A stretch of DNA of 64,000 bases, from positions 11,008,649 through 11,072,648 of the forward strand of contig NW_025062477.1 in assembly GCF_000002995.4 (NCBI RefSeq), in the 5' to 3' direction. How positions within the stretch are numbered: the first letter of the stretch is position 1; the number at the start of each line of letters is the position of its first letter. Under the pieces are notes generated by a model that saw only the letters and a program-made list of their open reading frames with translations, made no database searches and had not been told where the DNA came from. The stretch comes from Brugia malayi (taxonomy: Eukaryota > Nematoda > Chromadorea > Rhabditida > Onchocercidae). A program made the position numbers and the translations under genes. Positions 40,301 to 54,094 of this stretch are shown here, one piece after another.

Positions 40301-43247
40301 AATTTTTGAACATTAAAATGATTAACAATTTATAAGAAAATATAATTTTCTTTCTTTCTTATTATAAAAAACAAGAATTAGTAATTAAATTTGAGATTTT
40401 AATAGTTTGATACTTTGATTCATTTGTTAATTACTCATTTAAAAGGTATGCAAAAATTCGAATTACGAATATACCTCCTTTTTCAAACTTTGATTCTCAT
40501 CTTCCAATCGTTTAATTTTTCGCTGAAGATTTTCACTATTTGATTGCCTATAAAATGTGTTAAATTTCAATTCCATTTAATAATTCAATTGTGACAAATA
40601 GTATTCTCAGCAAACATTAATATATTCTAATCAATCATTTCGTATATTTTAATGGATTTGTACCAATTTCAAAATTATTAAGTACTCATATCTCATCAAT
40701 TTGATAATTTCTTTAATGAAATTTTCTTAAAATGCAATCACATTAAATTCTATTATCATTTTGAATTGCCATCAAATGATATTAAATGATATCAGTCAGC
40801 ACAATAATTTTACAATATTTTAATGAAGAAAAAATAATTGACAAATTAAAATTGCTATTTATGTAAATTAGCAATTTTCTCAGATCATAAATTTAACTTC
40901 AATTTAAATTATCAAAAATATAATGTTTAAATAATTTATTGCAGATAATTAAACAGATTTACTTTATAAAATTTGATATTTATTAGTGCTTAAATTATTG
41001 AAATTTTCCATAAATTATATTGATTTTATATATTGGAATAGAAATAATTAGAGAAATGTATGAATTAAATAATCTAATAATGCAATAAAAGAAAGATCAT
41101 AAATTGAAATAAAATGATATCACATATTTTTAAAAGAAAAATTCTCTTTCATTTTGTTTTTGACTTGCGTTTTTCTTGGCGGTGAACTTTGAACTCTACA
41201 AATGTACAAAAAACATTGGTGCTGGACTTTTTTTTTGATGACTAAGAAGAACAAATTTATGATTAACTTTACGAATTTCATGAAATTTCAAAATAACGTA
41301 TTTAATTTGGAAAATTTTCGATAAAAAATAAACTGAAATGAACTCATTCATAGTGACTACAAAATATCATAGTTACTTTTAAAATTCATTTATTACCATC
41401 ATCATTAATTAATTAATTAATTAATTATTCAAATTATTATTATTATTACTAAAAGAAGAGGAAGAAATGTAATTCTATCTATCAGTTTTATTGAATTTCA
41501 TTCAATAATCGACGAAAAAAAAAAAGAATTTTACAATGAAATAAATATAAAAAATTTTGCAAATTTTTTAGCAATAAAAATTATAAAATTAATCGATTTT
41601 TTTAATCGTTTGTTTTACTTCGTTTAAATTGTGAATTCTGAAAAATATGCAAAAAGTTAATAGTTTCATTAATAAATTAAAAATTTGATAAAAGAAACGA
41701 AACCCTGATGAGCAGCCATCCACATCAGTTTCATAATCCATATAAAAATGTAAAAGATTTGAGCGCGCTTGTAAATCATGGCGCAATTGTACCACCATAT
41801 CATTGGTTGTATTTAATGCTTCTTCTAAAAATTCATTCCTGAAATTTAATAAAAAATTAAATCTTCTCCTTGTGCTCATTAATTTCTTATTAATATAATT
41901 ACAAGCCTAAAAATGCAATAAATGCTAATCATATAAAATTATCAATTATTACTAACTGTTAATTATTATCAATTAACATAAATAAAAATAATTAATTAAT
42001 TATAAAGCAAATTAACTAATCAATTAAATGTAAATTATAAATTTTGATGTTACAATTAATGAACAATTTCATCAAAAATATTTTAGTTATTAAAATTTTC
42101 ATTTAAATCATTAATAGCATTTTAAAAAAAGAAAAGACACAAAAAATAAAAAATAAATTACCTATTTTTTAATTCATAATTTCGATTCAATAATGATCGT
42201 CCAAGTTCAGCAGCAAATGCAAATTTTTTCTCCTTCTGTAATATCATTTCTATTAGCATTAACCAGTGCATTCGTTTCAAATAATTTTTCCCAAAATGTT
42301 TATTGCCATAGTATTGTTGTTGTTGTTGTTTATGACAATACCGCCGCCATTGCCGCCATTGATTTTGATAGCATTTATTTCTTTTATTAACTTTCATTAT
42401 CAATCAATGAAAATTATCAGAAATTTCTTGGTTTTTTTTTGCATTCCTTTTTTTATTTATTTTGGTTATAATATAAGCAGATAAATATCTGAAATGATAA
42501 ATATTTCTTAATGAAAATTAAATTAGAATAAATTATCAAAATTTTCATTGCACGCTGATATCATTTAATAAACAATCATTAGTAAATGGCAATTTGTATT
42601 AATTAGACATCAAAAATAATATTTTGGATTAATTGTATTACTCATGAATATATCAGAATTATTTAAGGAAAATTATACTTTATTTTCATTTCCAATTAAT
42701 TTCTTTCCTTTTTCCCTTCTCTTTCCTTTTCCTCTCTCCCCCTCTCTCTCTCTCTCTCTCTCTCCGTTCGAGCTTTATCCAACAAATTATAATTCCGACA
42801 GAACAAATTAATTCTATGCGAAATAATATTCCAATTCAAAAAAAAAAAATCAGATTTAAACTTAAAATTTTCTCGATTTTATACGTACACGCAATGCATT
42901 CTAATTATTATTTTTATAAAATTATCCAAGTTTTAAATGTAGCATTTTAAATTTTAAATTTAAACATCCCAAAAGCTAAAAAAAAGGTATAAAAGTTACA
43001 AATATTCAAAAATGTTCATTTTTATTAAAATATAAAATGAAATAAACGAATAGCAAAATGATTTTAAAAATGAAAAAAACAAAATTCAACTAAACAAAAA
43101 GTACAAAATAAAATGTTTTCTATCTGTATTAAAATGACAAAGAAGCCGTATGAATGTGTGATCCGATTGGTTGTAACCCCAATTCAATTTAATTACAATT
43201 CTTCTTTTCTTCTTCTTTCACTTCCTATCATTGCTATTTCTGTTGAT

Positions 43248-43297
<50 letters not shown>

Positions 43298-46200
43298 GGA
43301 GAGAGAGAAAAATAGATATGACAATGAAATGAAATGAAATGTTGTCCTCTCGTATAGTTATTGTCCTCTGTCCCTTTCTCTCTTCTGGTTGTTGACAGCA
43401 AAAAAAAAAATTTTTACAAATGCGATCATTTGTCGCATTTTTTTTTTTTTTCGCTTTTATTCCAATGCTTATTCTTAATTTTTTTTTTTGATTACAAATC
43501 AATAAATTGAAAAAAATTTTTTGTTTAAAAATTGATATTGAACTAATTGATTTACTCTCGAAAATATTTCAAGTTTAAATCTTTACAAATATTTCAAGTT
43601 AAATCTTACAATACTTTATAAAAGTATTATACTTACTTCGTTATATTTTATCTTGTTAATAAAGTAATGTGAACATTTTGATTTTAATTATAATTAAATT
43701 AAGATGAAAAAAAAAAAAAAAAGAAAAGACAATTATATGAGGTAGGAAATTTTATATTAGGAAATAATGATTGAAAATTTTGCATTTGAAGAAAAATTCA
43801 TTTAAATAATTTTCATTTTGAAGTAATCTTTCTGTCATTTCTAAAAACTTTCATTTTAGGATATAGAAAAAAAAATTTTTTTTTTTTTTTTAGGATGAAA
43901 AAAATTTTGAAATGGCTTATAAAATACACAATTGATATATACAGAACATTATTTTAAACTTAAAATTTATGATTGAGTGAAATTAAAATATTTGGAAAAA
44001 AAATAATAGTAATAATAAATAAATAAAGATGGAAAAGTATTTAAGGAGAATAATAAATGAAAATGAGTTATCTAATTAATTAGTACTTAATAATATATTT
44101 ATACTTAAATAGATAAAATACTATTATAATTTATTTATTTATTGCTTCAAATATGTTAACATTTCGTTTATTTATTTTAAGTATTCATTAGTTTTAAAAA
44201 AGAAAAAAAAGGAGAGAGCAATAATTTGAAAAATAAGAAAGAGAAAAAGAATATTAACATATGTAATTGAAATTTATTTTTAACCGATTAAAAATTTTTG
44301 AATTTATGTTAAAACTAATTTTTTTTTTTATTCAAAAATATTTAAACGAATAATCCAATGATAAAATATTTTCTCTTTTTAATTTCTTACAATTATTTAA
44401 ATAACACAATAACAACAATTTTTTTTAACTTTGATCTATCCAATTATTCATTTCATTTTTAAAAATATTTTCAATAAATTTTCGAAAGATTAATGAATAT
44501 ATTATCGTCTAAAGAAGCAATCATAAATATATATAATTTAAAAAAAAAAAAAAGAATCAATGGATTTTTTCTATTTTTTAAAAAAAATAAAGAAAAAAGA
44601 AGGTTTTTTATCTTTTTGTTTATTATTTGTTATTTTAGAAAGTTAAAATTGATGAGAAAGCTAAAATTTATTTTCTAAAATTTTTTTCTTTGTTATTTTT
44701 TTTTTAATGTGAAAGAGAGAAAAGATTTGTGTAAAATTAGTGAATTTAAAAATAAGAAAAAAGTTAAAATGGAGAATTAAAAAAGCAAAAAATACTGAAA
44801 TACCATTGCTGATGAAATGAAATAGGAATTGAAATAATGTAATACTTTTAAAATATGTAAAATTGTTAATTTAAATAATTAAAAAAAAAAAAGGAATTGC
44901 GAGATTTGTGAGATTTTTTTGTGAGAATTTTTGTTTGTTTTTCTTTTTTTTTCCCAAATGAGAAATATCAAAAATCAGAAATCAAAAATTCTCAATAATT
45001 TATTCATCGAATTGTTTTCATTCCTTTTTATTGATTCTTTTTTTTTTTTTTTCATTTTTTGACCAAACAAAATATTTTAAAGATTAAACGAAGGGAAATT
45101 GAATGATAATTCGATTTATTTTCTTTTACCAAATAGATATTTCAAGGTAAAAAATTTTTTTTTACAATTTGTCAAATTGGTATTTTAAAAGATATAAAAA
45201 AAGTAAATTGAAGGATTGCAAAATTCTTTCATTTTTCATTTTTTTTTTTCCTCCCAAATAGGTATTTTAAAGGTAAACGAAAATTAAATACTAAAAAAAA
45301 TTTTTTTTTTCGAAACAACTGCAGTATTAATTTCCTTCACCTTTTTTAAAAATTATTTTCTCTTATTGGAGAAAGGTTAATATTATTTTTTCCCAATAAA
45401 AAACATTAATTTAAGGGATGAAAAGGGTTATCAAGAAAAGTGTATTAAACTGAAAAAAAAAAATATAAAATTTGAAATTGTCAAATATTTCGAATATTTC
45501 AAGAAATCTTTGAAAACTAGTTTGAAACTAAAAAAATAAAGCATAAAATATGGAACGTTGGTTAGTTAACTTAAAAATTTTTAGTTTTTCTAGTTTTCTC
45601 TTTTAAAAGCTAAAAATTTTTCACAAAATTGTGGAAATATTTATTGTAGTATGCTGAAATGTTGATGATAGAATTTAACTTTGACTACTACGTTTGAAAT
45701 ATTAACGTTAGTTAGAACGTGACTTGACTAATTCATTTGAAATATTAACGTTAGTTAGAACGTGACTTGACTAATTCATTTGAAATATTGACGTTAGTTA
45801 GAACGTGACTTGACTAATTCATTTGAAATATTAACGTTAGTTAGAACGTGACTTGACTAATTCATTTGAAATATTAACGTTAGTTAGAACGTGACTTGAC
45901 TAATTCATTTGAAATATTAACGTTAGTTAGAACGTGACTTGACTAATTCATTTGAAATATTAACGTTAGTTAGAACGTGACTTGACTAATTCATTTGAAA
46001 TATTGACGTTAGTTAGAACGTGACTTGACTAATTCATTTGAAATATTGACGTTAGTTAGAACGTGACTTGACTAATTCATTTGAAATACTGATGCCATTG
46101 AAAATGTGAGTAATTAAATTGAAATATTAGTTAAAACATGCTAGCATCGTTGTCTGTTTCTTTAATTCCTTCCCTTTAATCTAAACAAACAATTTTTAAG

Positions 46201-47938
46201 TGTGAATTTGAATGGAATTTGTTTACAATAAATAATTTCTCACTGTAATCAATTCTTTTCACTTTTCATTTATAAGAAAAGTTAAAATTTCGATTTCAGT
46301 TGTAAATAGGATGACATAAAACGATTTTTGTACGTAAACAATAAGATTTTATGGGAAGAAATGATTAGAATTGGCTATGAAATGTGCAGATTTTATTACA
46401 GTCAAAAAAATTTAACATTTCTTTTTCATTTAAAATATGTTTAAAATTATTAATGTTAATTAATAATTATAATGAATTTGGTTTTTTTTTTTTCCTTTTT
46501 CAAATATTTGCTTCTAACAGCAAAAAATTTTTGTTACCTTCAATAAATTTCTTTAACTGTTTCATTTTTAAAAATTTTAAACTAACAATAATAAATTTTA
46601 GGTTAGGAAGTCTTTCAATATTTATTAGTTAACTTAGAAAAAAAAAAGAAAAAAGAGTTAAAAAGAAAAGAAAATTTGATGCAAAAATGATGAAAAAAAA
46701 AAAAAAAAATCAGAGCGCAAATGACGTAAAATATAATTATTTTTTGACTCTCAAATTAGAAATGTTTTGAAAAATATGCAAAGTTTGATTCACTTTCTCA
46801 ATTTCTAAATCATTAATTATAAATATATATTTACTCTATTTGTATTACATTTCACTAATATGGGGTCAAATGTCAAATGTCATATATCATATATCACATA
46901 TATCCCAGTAATTGATATACAATTTATCGTCCACAGCTAATTTCCATTATTAATAAAACTATAAATAGCTAAAATTTCAGGTCAAATAAAAAAAAATTTA
47001 ATTTAAGGAACAAAAATAATAAAAAATAATAATAAATGAATAATTAGAGCAAAAAACTGATTAATAATTAAATAAATTTATGGAATTAAGATTTTTTGTT
47101 TTAAGGAAAAAAATATGTGTTGCTGATTTCAATTATATATTAATTAAAATAAGAATTAATTATTAATTAAACTGATCAAAACAAAATTTGTTCCTATAAG
47201 AAAAACATAAATATTGTCCATTTAAATATTTAATAATTATTTTTAAATATGCATTAGCAAGAAATAGCTCAAAGTTCATCGCTTTTTCTACTTCACAAAA
47301 TTGTTAACAATAATAATATCCTCTTTTTTTTCTTCAATTTTTCTTTTTTATTTTCTAAAATTGTTGCTTTCTAATTAAATAAATTAATTATTTGTCTAAT
47401 TTGAAAAAAAAAAAACAAATATCAGCAATAATGGCATTATTTGAACTTTTAAATATCATAAAATTGCATTCGTCTTTAAAAATTCTAAAAAACTTGCCCA
47501 AAATAATAAATATGATGGCATTAATTAATATTAACAGTAATCGAGTAAAATAATAATAGTAAAACTAATAACTGATAATTGAAACAACAATGATAACAAC
47601 AATAATCAATAATAAATTGGCAACATTAATTGATTAATATTGAAAATAATATTGATAATAATGACAGCAACAATAATAATAATAATAATGTTGCTAAATA
47701 ATAATATTAATAATAATAACAAAATTTTATCCAACGTGTGGTAAACAAATGATAAATGATAATTACGAGGTAATGAAAGTATGCTAATTACAAGGTAAAG
47801 ATTAAGTAATTAACAGCAACTAACCTTAGCAAGTTGTTCTATTGCACCAATTATAGCACAAGCGTTATCAATGTCATCGTTATCACTAATATCACTGGTA
47901 TTATTACTTGGATAGCAGTTGCTACTTGAGTCGAGCAT
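34378..47938 (-). CDS. trak-1: TRAK/Milton mitochondrial kinesin-dynein adaptor (HAP1_N family)
   Basis: TRAK/Milton links mitochondrial Miro to kinesin-1 and dynein-dynactin for axonal transport. Minus-strand exons are 47938-47825, 42235-42162, 41838-41704, 40547-40475, 40102-40007, 39658-39545, 39334-39162, 38591-38502, 37092-36906, 36400-36200, 36061-35876, 35637-35554, 35406-35157 and 34517-34378 (TGA stop). All phases fit, about 638 codons. Residues about 30-290 are the HAP1_N coiled coil. It includes a CC1-box-like AAELG (dynein light intermediate chain site) followed by RSLLNRNYELKNRNEFLEE. Exon 8 carries DSLASEIEA, the Spindly-type motif that binds dynactin. Exon 11 carries GRPGTRDLEWSIKKLNIRRQ, equivalent to TRAK1 PGTPGSHDLETALRRLSLRR. 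Human TRAK1 is 953 residues, so the C-terminus is short. Intron 1 is 5.6 kb and introns 1 and 8 contain minisatellites. Additional 5' exons upstream cannot be excluded. Confidence 0.92.
37226..38430 (+). repeat. 31-bp minisatellite, 39 copies, in TRAK intron 8
   Basis: Unit core AGAGTAAATCAATTCA is followed by a variable TATTTGTATCAAATA block. I count 39 consecutive copies: 27 with TATTTG, 8 with AATTTG, 2 with AATTTATA and 2 that are 1 bp shorter (TTTTG). Variants recur in order, often two or three T-type copies followed by one A-type. The array lies wholly inside the intron between exons 8 (ends 38502) and 9 (starts 37092). Confidence 0.95.
38592..38830 (-). repeat. Degenerate repeats of about 33 bp related to TRAK exon 8 and its acceptor
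   Basis: Directly upstream of exon 8 (transcript sense), about seven diverged copies resemble the exon's own start. The exon begins GATTTAAG then GACAAGTACACCTGATTCAC. Copies read, for example, TTTAAGGACTAGCATTCTCG (ending in GATTTACTTTCTGATTTAAA) and AGATTAGCATTCCTGATTTG. Many end in GATTTAA(A/G), so they mimic the splice acceptor. Most of the minus-strand stretch from about 38870 to 38662 is open in one frame and translates into repeats such as SIPDLLSDLK and TGILDLPS. Confidence 0.7.
41589..41637 (-). other. Possible alternative last exon of TRAK (short isoform)
   Basis: A strong acceptor (ATATTTTTCAG) ends at 41638, within the intron after exon 3. Joined to exon 3 it continues in frame as GIHNLNEVKQTIKKID and stops at 41589. 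This would give a protein of about 123 residues containing only the CC1-box part of the coiled coil. The main model skips it, because exon 3 joined directly to exon 4 at 40547 matches TRAK better. No support beyond phase and motif. Confidence 0.25.
42741..42764 (+). repeat. CT dinucleotide microsatellite
   Basis: A run of CT repeats in a pyrimidine-rich stretch inside TRAK intron 1. Confidence 0.9.
43249..43308 (+). repeat. GA dinucleotide microsatellite
   Basis: About 28 GA units with small interruptions (GGGAGAGAGGGA). It lies in TRAK intron 1. The ORFs that cross it on both strands are products of the repeat. Confidence 0.95.
45691..46090 (+). repeat. 43-bp minisatellite, about 9 copies, in TRAK intron 1
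   Basis: The unit contains TTCATTTGAAATATTAACG followed by TTAGTTAGAACGTGACTTGA and CTAA. About nine nearly identical copies run head to tail. They differ mainly at one A/G site (ATTAACG or ATTGACG). The first copy and the last (ending ATACTGATG) are diverged edges. Confidence 0.95.
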
Positions 47939-50900
47939 CTATGTCGCACACGACAAGCGCGCACTTCTGCAAAACTATCAAAAACAATTAGAAATTTAAA
48001 AATAAACACATTTTATATGCAAACTTAAAAATGACAAACACACAACGTATGCTAAAAAAAAAAAAAATATGAAAATTGAAAAATTTACATTTCTAAAATT
48101 TATTTTGTTATTGTAAAAATTATAAATTGATGGCAATATTTTAGTATATACTAATACTTTAACTATTAATTATATATTAATTAATAGGAAATTAAAAAAC
48201 AAATATTTTTTTCTCTGATTAAATAGACTTGAATTTTCATTTGGTTTTTTATATAATAATTTCTTTTTCTAATATAAGTATTAAATATTTGAATTTTCAC
48301 CAATTTAATTAGGTTCTAATTAAGCCAGATTTATAAAGATAAAATTATCACAATGTATGCGATCAGGTGTTAAAGAAAGAATGTGTTCCGGAATGATAAG
48401 AAAGGAACCAAACCGGTCAGTCAACAAATAACATATATGAGTCAACGGATTAATGTAAACAAAATATTTGTTAGACAACAATAAAAGCAACGGATTAAAT
48501 ATTAAAACATTTATCAATACATTGAAAAGTTTTAATATGCGATAGACAATTTATAATAGAATTTCAAATTTTTCATTGTACAAATTTAATATGATTAATT
48601 TCAAATTTAGGTAATAATTAAATTTCAAATTTAAAGGAATAAAGAAAAGAAATGATTTTATCACTTTTACTTTGTTAGCAATCGAACATACTTGAAGTAA
48701 ACATATCAGTCTAACTTTTGCAGTTAACCTAAATCAAGAAATTAATAATAATAGTTGACTTATTCCTTACTATACAATAAATTTTTATCATTGAATAACA
48801 AAATAAATTGTCCTAAATTTTGGTGCATTATAAAAATAATTCCAATAATTTTTATTTTATTATAAAAGTTTCGTTTTTTTTTTTCTAATCAGAAATAGTT
48901 TACACATCTAAAATATCTACTTCGGTTGCTTGGATACGAAAGAAAAAGAAAATCATTTTAGCCTATTTCCTTATTAAGAATATTTTCTTTCTCATTTACT
49001 TATTTACTGAAATAATCGATAATCAAAACTTAAATTTAATATTTTGATTATAATTTAATATATTTAAAGCTTTTTAAAAAAAAAAAAAAAAAAAAACTCC
49101 TCGAAAATATTGGATAACATTGCTATGATTGTGCAAATTAATTAATTACACTAATTAATCGTATGTTATTCATGGAACAAATAAATAATGCAGTAAATTC
49201 CTATAGGATTAAGTTAATAAATAATAGTTAAAAGGTATAAATAATTAAGCTCCATGAATATTAAATCCTAATATCGAAAAGAAATTGATAATATGAATTG
49301 AAATATAAGCTTATTTTAAATAAATTCATACTGTATAAATTAATTTAATAAATTCTAAAAATTTTTTTATATAAATTCTAATAAATTCTAAAAGCTATAC
49401 ATTTTACTCTTATAAATAATTCAAGAAAAATTTTTTAAAAATTTTAATCTTTTAATGGTGGAATTATTTACATGAAAATAAATGATTATTACAACATAAA
49501 TTGAAAAAAAAAAAAGAATGAAAAGAACGGATGTAAAATGAAGAAAAATTCGATTTATAAAAAACAAAAAGTGCTAAATATTCAGTTAAAGAAAAAAGAA
49601 ATGGAAATGTTTTACTGAAATATAATTATATGATTAAATATTCTAAAAAGAAAAAATTATTGCTAAGATAATTTGATTGAAAATTGAAAAAAAAAAAAGA
49701 AAACAGATATAATTGAAAAGCTTGAAATCAATTAATTTAATGCAATTTCATTCATTTTCTTCGCTAACACAACTAAATCCTGTTCCGGAAATCAATTCCA
49801 GAAATATTCAAATATTTATTAATATATACTTTAACCGTTTATATTCAATTTATTCATTTAGTTTAAAAAGGAAAGAAAAAAGAAAATTATAAGTTAGAAA
49901 TGAAAAGAAAAACTCTTTGACATTAATGTAAATTAATTAATTAACTAACCATTTATACTATCATATACAATCTAAAACAGTAAATATTATGCCTAATTAA
50001 TAAATTTTTTTTAAATCTCTAAAAAAAAAATAAAAATCTAAAAGTTTGAAATTTTGATTTTTTTTTCTTCAAAATAACTTGATTAATGTTGCAATTTAAG
50101 CAAGAAAAAATATTAAAAGTGCATCGAAATGTTAGCTGATAAATGATAATGTTAATGATAAAAGTGAGAAAAAAAAAGGAAAAAAAAAATAACAAACTAA
50201 AATAATTGTATAAACTCATCAAAATCGATTTAACAGAATTATTTCTGTTATCATTTGCTAAAAAATTTATCAAAATTTCTCGTTGTGCATTAAAAAAAAA
50301 AAAAAAAAAACTAATTAAATTTTCAAATTTTTATTAAAAAGTACATAGCAATTACATATAATTGATGAAATGATTTCAGATGGATTAATATAAAAATATT
50401 TGTTTATTTTTTTAATTATACGTGAAAATTACAAAGTTTTTTTTTTCTGTTTTTAATTTATAATAAAAATTATTAGAAGAAAGTAAAGTTTAACAGATGT
50501 GATTAAATTACTTAAAACAAATAGTTCGAGTTAATTTTACGCATAATAATCAAATGGAATTTTATTTTGAGAAAAAAAAAATTATTATAGAAAGTATTAC
50601 TAAAGTATAAAATAATTAAATGAATTGAAAAATATGCAATAAGCGAAATTTACAGATAAATTGCATGCATTAGTTAAATGAATTATGAACTTTTGATAAT
50701 ATTATATTCATTTTTTTTTTTTTTTTTTTAATCGAAATTTTTATTTTTTTATTTTTTTTATAAGAAATAGAAAAAAAAAATCATTAAAAAAGAAATCTTT
50801 AATGGGGAAAAAAAATTAATTTAATTTCTAGGTAAAATAGAATTAGATGAATGGATGAAGAAAATTGAAGTAAAAAATGTTACTTAGATTTCACGCAAAG

Positions 50901-52000
50901 AAGTGCACGAATTTAAGGTATTTTAAAAATTAAAATTAAATTTATAAAAATGAATAATTTTTTTTTTTTAGACGTTTGTATCAATTGTAAAATTGTTTTC
51001 TTTTGTTAGCAAATTTTTTCTAAAGAATGAAAAGCAATAATAAATTATTATTGAAAAGATATGCTGATGTAATCATTATAGTATGTATAAATATTAGGAT
51101 TCCTGATTTCCGAACTGGAACATATGACATCATTTTAATGCAACACTGGAAAGAAAACCGGAAAATGAAATGTAATCTATTATAAAGTTTTACTTTGTTA
51201 CTTTACTAATTAATATCTAATTGCCATTTATTGATTTATTTAATGATGCTCCCTCGTTCTACTTGACTGTTTGTCCTTTTTAATTTTTAAATTTGAAATA
51301 ATTTGAGAAATTTTTTGAAAATTTGAAGAAACCAATAAATTTGAATAATAATTAATTAATCGAAAAAAAAAAATGGAGTGAAAATTAGTGAAACATGTTT
51401 GATTATAATAATGATAAAAATTACATACGAGACAAGTAACTTTCAGTATATAACTTACGTAAACTATACGTAACACAAGCCATAACTTCACGTAATTGTT
51501 GTAAAAAAAAATATCGCATTACATGAAGTATGCAATTATCCCACTTATTTCACGTAACTGCCGTGAGTTGTGAATCGGAAATAGTTTGAAGTAAGAAATT
51601 TATAATTTCCATTAATCACTCAAAAAATGGTAAAAATATCATTCAATTAATTTGTTATTTGCAATAAAAATTATTAAAATATTATTGTTTTATTTCAATT
51701 TCTTTTGCATTTTTCATAAATGCAAAATTTTCATAATTAATATTTCTTCTTTTTTCTGATCAAAAAAAGAAAAAAAAATTACAATAATTTAATAATTTAT
51801 CATAAAATTTGTTCTATGAAATAAAATAACAAATGCTATAAATGATTTACTACCATTTATTATTCAATTATTACATATTTTAAAAGGAAATCAAAATTTT
51901 TCATCTTTAATCTCATAATAAAAAATTCTATCAAATGTTATTAAAAGAAAAAAGAAATAATTTTCTAAATTCAATAAACTTACAATAAATTAAGCAAAAA
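47939..52000. other. AT-rich region upstream of TRAK
   Basis: No coding exon is supported. Upstream of the TRAK ATG, on the minus strand, an acceptor-like AGTTTTGCAG ends about 32 nt before the start and could be a cis- or trans-splice site. A less AT-biased patch at 48340-48500 and another at 51420-51580 (several CGTAA and ACGT copies) may be regulatory, but no motif is convincing. Long homopolymers occur at 49077-49096, 50290-50310 and 50711-50729. Confidence 0.4.
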
Positions 52001-52681
52001 GAAAACAATGAAAGAAAGAAACAAAGAAAGAGAGAAAGAAAGAAATATTAAAAAGTACCAATCAATAATGATTATAACTTTACACTAAACTTCGAAACAT
52101 TCCTTCTTATCATTCTTTTCCGATGATCTTATCACTAAGACAGCTGGTGGATAGCTAATAGCTAATAGATGATATCAAATAGCTAACTAACTGTATTCAT
52201 TCACATTCATCCATCTTTTCTAAATTTTTTTTTTTTTTTAAACATATTTCTTTGTTATCTCTCTTAAGTACTCTCATATTGAAAATGAAATAAATAAGAT
52301 TAATTACTGATAGCTAAATGTAACAAAATAAACAAATTGTATTTAGCTAAATGAATTAAATTAAAATCAATATTATCATAATTTTTTTTTTTCAATAAAT
52401 TAAAAATTTTTTTTTTCAAGTAATGAATTTATTACTACTATACATGATTGTTTTATTTTAATTTTCTTTTTGATTTTAACAATTTTTTAAGTATATTATA
52501 GTTTAATGATTTACTATAAATTTGCATTGCTGAAAAGTGAATTTTAGGAAAATTTAAAAAAAAAAAAATTATCAATTTATTCCTTCTTTTTTTCTAATTC
52601 GTTTTTTTTTTTTTATTTTTATTTTAACAAAAATGAAAACAACAAATGATTAAAAAGGAAAAATGAATATCCCTTATTTAT

Positions 52682-52702
52682 TCTCTCTCTCTCTCTCTCT
52701 CT
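52682..52702 (+). repeat. CT dinucleotide microsatellite
   Basis: About ten CT units in an otherwise T-rich stretch. Confidence 0.9.
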
Positions 52703-54094
52703 TTCCCTTCATCTTGCTTTTTCTTGTTTGAGATAAAATTTAGCAAATGATTGTATAAAAATGAAAATATTATAATTTAGAGGAAAGTAATGCAAAATTA
52801 TAATCATTAAATGATTGATAATATTATCTTAGATTTGATAATCGTTCTTCTCTTTTCATAAATATCATTCAATGATTGATCATCGATTTATTTGATCGAT
52901 AAATTCCATTCATTTGACATATTTGATTAATTAGAGGGAAAAATGGTTATTAATGAAATTAGCATTGTAATAATATCTAAAAGAAACTAAAAACGAAAGC
53001 TTTTTTATTTTCTTTTAAATTCAAATTCAATTTATTCAAGAATTAAAAAAAAAATAAAAAATAATAAACAAGAAAGACTGTTTTCTTTCTTTCTTTCTTT
53101 TCTTTTTTTCTTTTTTGGACAAATTTATAAAAAAATTAAAACTTTGATGAAATTTTAATTTCTTTTATTCCATTTAATCTCAGACAAATTTCATATGATA
53201 TGAATTTTGGATCAGTATTATTCTTTACTTTTCAAAATTTTGCAAAAATACTGCGAATATAAATAAAAATAAGCTGAAAAAGTAGAAAAAAGAAAGAGAG
53301 ATAGACAGAGAGAGAGTGAGAGAAAAAAAGAAAGTTTCTCGAAAAACTTTTAAATTATTACTACTAAGCAAAATATGAACTTTAACAGCATCGTCTCTTG
53401 AACTACTTATCAGTTTTTTTGTTTTTTTTTTTGTACATTTACCCTTAAAACATACGTTATCGATTGATTGATTGATCTTATAATCAATCAATTATTTAAC
53501 TGATCAATCAAAAATTTTTCTAAATGCTTACGAACATTTAAGCATTTTTAGCTAAATTATAAATATATGTAACATATTTACACATTTTATCTAATTGATT
53601 TACATTTTATTCCTTTTTAATTAATTTGTGAAAAAAGAAGAAATATTAAAATATCTTTACAAAAAAAAAAATTTTCTTTTTAAAATGCTAAAATGAAAAA
53701 TCTCAATAAATTTATACGATATTAATTTTGAATAAATTAATTATAAATTTATTGTTTTTTTTTACTAATTTTTTATCATATCAGTCCTAATGATCTTTAA
53801 TGACACACATACACATTCATCCTGTAATAGCTTAATAAGTTTAAAATGAAATAACAATTGGAAATAATTAAAATTTTCAGTGATATCTAACAAACAAAAG
53901 TTTTTTGCACTTTACTTTTTATATAATTTAAAAAATTTTTTCAGAATTTTAATTTCATTTTATTCATTGGATAAATTACAAAAATAAAAGAGAGAAAGAG
54001 AAAATGAAACAAAATTAAATGACAGAAAGATGATAATTAAATGATAAATTCAAAAGTAAATGAAAGAAAAAATCTTGGCAATAATATCATATTC

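Larger units (their letters stand above)
42236..47824 (-). other. Long first intron of TRAK
   Basis: This 5.6-kb intron separates exon 1 from exon 2. It holds a CT tract (42741-42764), a GA tract (43251-43308), the 43-bp minisatellite (about 45691-46090), AAT-rich simple repeats (about 47640-47720) and many homopolymers. No nested gene was recognised on either strand. Long first introns often carry regulatory elements, but none could be named here. Confidence 0.6.

Noticed and set aside
43113..43502. ORFs on both strands encoding Arg-Glu or Ser-Leu repeats
   Set aside because: They are translations of the GA microsatellite.
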